Assembly (NCBI RefSeq): GCF_009758205.1
Contig: NZ_WRXN01000003.1
Span: 496,001-560,000, forward strand
DNA length: 64,000 nucleotides
Direction: 5' to 3'
Source of the DNA: Chitinophaga tropicalis
GTDB taxonomy: Bacteria > Bacteroidota > Bacteroidia > Chitinophagales > Chitinophagaceae
How positions within the stretch are numbered: position 1 is the stretch's first letter; every line of letters starts with the position of its first letter. Of this stretch, positions 62,658 through 64,000 are shown piece by piece. Under the pieces are notes generated by a model. The model saw nothing but the letters and a program-made list of their open reading frames with translations, was not told the origin of the DNA and made no database searches. The position numbers and the translations under genes are program-made.

Positions 62658-63317
62658 TTATTCTATGATACCATTTCTGAAGGCATGCATGACCAGGCCG
62701 ACTATATTCTTAGCTCCGGTCTTTTCCAGTAACTTCTGGCGTAATCCTTCTACTGTACGGGGGCTTAGGAATATCTCTTTTGATATTTCCTGTGTCGTGT
62801 ATTCGTTACAGATAAGTTTCAGCACTTCCAGTTCACGGTCAGTCAGTTGTACTTCATTTTTGAAGGTAGGTTTGAAGTGCTGTTTATTTTTGTGCATTAC
62901 CTTTTTGAGTAAGGCAAGGTTTACATTTTCATTGAAATAGAAGCCTTTTTCGTAGGTGGTGCAGATGGCTTCATATATTTCGCCGGGTTCTGCGTTTTTC
63001 AGCAGGTAGGCGTTGGCGCCGTTCTCTATGAGGTGTACAATGAAGTTATCGTCTTCATACATGGTGAGTACGATGATTTTTACGTGTGCATATTTTTCAC
63101 GTACTTTTTTAGTGGCCTCGATGCCGTCCATATTGGGCATTTTAAGGTCCATCAGTATAACGTCCGGCTGTTGCTCTTCCATGATCTGCAACAGGTGTAC
63201 CCCATCTTCAGCCTCAAATACAACACTTATGTTCTCGTAAGGGGTGAGCGTATTGATTACGCCGCTGCGGAAGATCTTATGATCGTCGGCAATGGCTACC
63301 TTTATGTTGTTCGCCAT
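62658..63317 (-). CDS. NarL/LuxR-type response regulator
   Basis: A 219-residue two-component regulator: receiver domain (about 5-122) with DDH at 11-13, phospho-acceptor Asp57 in LMDLKMP and Lys in KNAEPGE, then a LuxR helix-turn-helix (about 150-212, LTDRELEVLKLICNEYTTQEISKEIFLSPRTVEGLRQKL). The frame continues to 63410, but the domain boundaries support the start at 63317. The histidine kinase gene lies 129 nt upstream on the same strand. Confidence 0.93.
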   Translation of the reverse strand: MANNIKVAIADDHKIFRSGVINTLTPYENISVVFEAEDGVHLLQIMEEQQPDVILMDLKMPNMDGIEATKKVREKYAHVKIIVLTMYEDDNFIVHLIENGANAYLLKNAEPGEIYEAICTTYEKGFYFNENVNLALLKKVMHKNKQHFKPTFKNEVQLTDRELEVLKLICNEYTTQEISKEIFLSPRTVEGLRQKLLEKTGAKNIVGLVMHAFRNGIIE

Positions 63318-63446
63318 AAGAGGTGGCTGTTTTAGTTGATTTATATAGAATTGTCCCTGCCCGGCAGGTACATTGAACCTACCCCGGATATACCGACCGA
63401 CAGGGATCATGACTGCTCAGCAGGAACAAAGCTAGAAAAAATCGGC

Positions 63447-64000
63447 TTATTCCCCGGCGCTTTGATAATTTTCTACTGTTATTTCTGCGATTGTGCCGGA
63501 TGTAGTGCCGGGCAGGTAACTGATACTGCCTCCTATGATATTCAGCCGGCTTTCTATGTTCTTCAGTCCGAGGCTTCCTGATTTCTTCTTTGAGCTATCC
63601 AGGGAGCGGAGCAATAAGCCGTTGCCATTGTCAACTACCTGGATTTTTAATTCTTTTGGGCTAGCGTTGTAGAATATTTCTATCTGAGTAGCCTGAGCAT
63701 GTTTGAAGATGTTGTTAATGAGTTCCTGTACAACGCGGTAGATGTTCAATGCTTTTTCGAGATCTACGGGGTACTGGTTACCATCATCTTTATAGGAGAT
63801 CTGTACCTGTCTGTTTTTGTTCATCAGGTTGCAGAAGGAGTCAAGGGCTTTTGAAAGACCAAGATTTTCAAGTGCCTGAGGGTGCAGGCTTTGGGAGATG
63901 AAACGCAGGTGTTGTATGATAGTGTCTGTAAACTCTTTAGTCTCTTTTAGCTGTTCCAGCTCTCCGTTACCATTTTTTAATAAGGGCTGGAGGTGATTGA
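63447..64000 (-). CDS. Sensor histidine kinase, C-terminal part (runs off the window)
   Basis: The frame is open to the window edge, so the ATG at 63824 is internal. Visible parts: a dimerisation-like helix (ELEQLKETKEFTDTIIQHLRFISQSLHPQALENLGL), typical of NarX/DesK-type HisKA_3 kinases, and an HATPase_c domain with NNIFKHAQATQI (N box), VDNGNGL (G1) and GSLGLKNIESRLNIIGG (G2). It should phosphorylate the NarL-type regulator encoded downstream. The sensor part lies outside the window. Confidence 0.88.
   Translation of the reverse strand, partial: NHLQPLLKNGNGELEQLKETKEFTDTIIQHLRFISQSLHPQALENLGLSKALDSFCNLMNKNRQVQISYKDDGNQYPVDLEKALNIYRVVQELINNIFKHAQATQIEIFYNASPKELKIQVVDNGNGLLLRSLDSSKKKSGSLGLKNIESRLNIIGGSISYLPGTTSGTIAEITVENYQSAGE

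Overview
The window looks like a chromosomal segment of a Bacteroidota bacterium, most likely Chitinophagaceae and Chitinophaga-like. Grounds: three SusC-type porins and two SusD lipoproteins, two ECF sigma/FecR pairs next to SusC proteins with an N-terminal STN domain, many TANNTTTG promoter elements, short 'SCKK/ACN' lipoboxes, and families such as DUF4843, DUF3276, DUF2911 and DUF4142. This assignment is inferred from gene content, not from a database search. No rRNA, tRNA, CRISPR array, prophage or insertion sequence was seen.

Layout. (1) 1-867: 3' end of a GH76 alpha-mannanase-type enzyme. (2) 1156-13398, minus strand: a complete ECF sigma / FecR / SusC / SusD / DUF4843 / PKD-like lipoprotein / TlpA-like thioredoxin / alpha-beta hydrolase locus that holds no carbohydrate-active enzyme. 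(3) 13490-18456: small exported protein, GlxA-type AraC regulator, GAPDH, TonB siderophore-type receptor. (4) 18563-34939: a pectin (rhamnogalacturonan/polygalacturonate) utilisation locus: LacI regulator, GH43, SusC/SusD, a rhamnogalacturonan-acetylesterase/GH28 fusion, GH105 with an extra C-terminal domain, then uxaB, uxaA and uxaC for uronate catabolism. A 14-bp perfect LacI-type operator lies before susC. (5) 35157-36821: flavin oxidoreductase and TetR regulator sharing a candidate operator. (6) 37010-50545: mostly housekeeping genes (DUF4142, DnaQ/GIY-YIG nuclease, purC, ABC exporter, DUF3276, pgi, TspO-like protein, prfB, pruA, peroxiredoxin, pyrR, pyrB). (7) 50615-55728: a second ECF sigma / FecR / SusC set without a SusD. 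(8) 56113-61596: small exported protein, DUF486 membrane protein, and a PIG-L deacetylase / two microproteins / sodium:solute symporter operon. (9) 61651-64000: DUF2911 protein and a NarL-type response regulator with the end of its histidine kinase.

How they work together. In the pectin locus the surface SusCD pair imports oligomers, the esterase/GH28, GH105 and GH43 enzymes deacetylate, cut and debranch them, and UxaC/UxaB/UxaA convert uronates towards 2-keto-3-deoxygluconate; KDG kinase and aldolase are not in the window. The sigma/FecR/SusC-STN sets are trans-envelope signalling systems in which substrate binding outside activates transcription of the import genes. Several promoters place the TANNTTTG element 4-8 nt before the start codon, suggesting leaderless or near-leaderless mRNAs.

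The most notable observations are a prfB programmed +1 frameshift site that uses UAA rather than UGA, eight tandem copies of an 11-bp repeat upstream of the DnaQ/GIY-YIG nuclease gene, a two-site TetR operator motif, LacI operators including one beyond the end of the pectin operon, and two microproteins between a deacetylase and a symporter. No clearly unprecedented multi-gene system was found.
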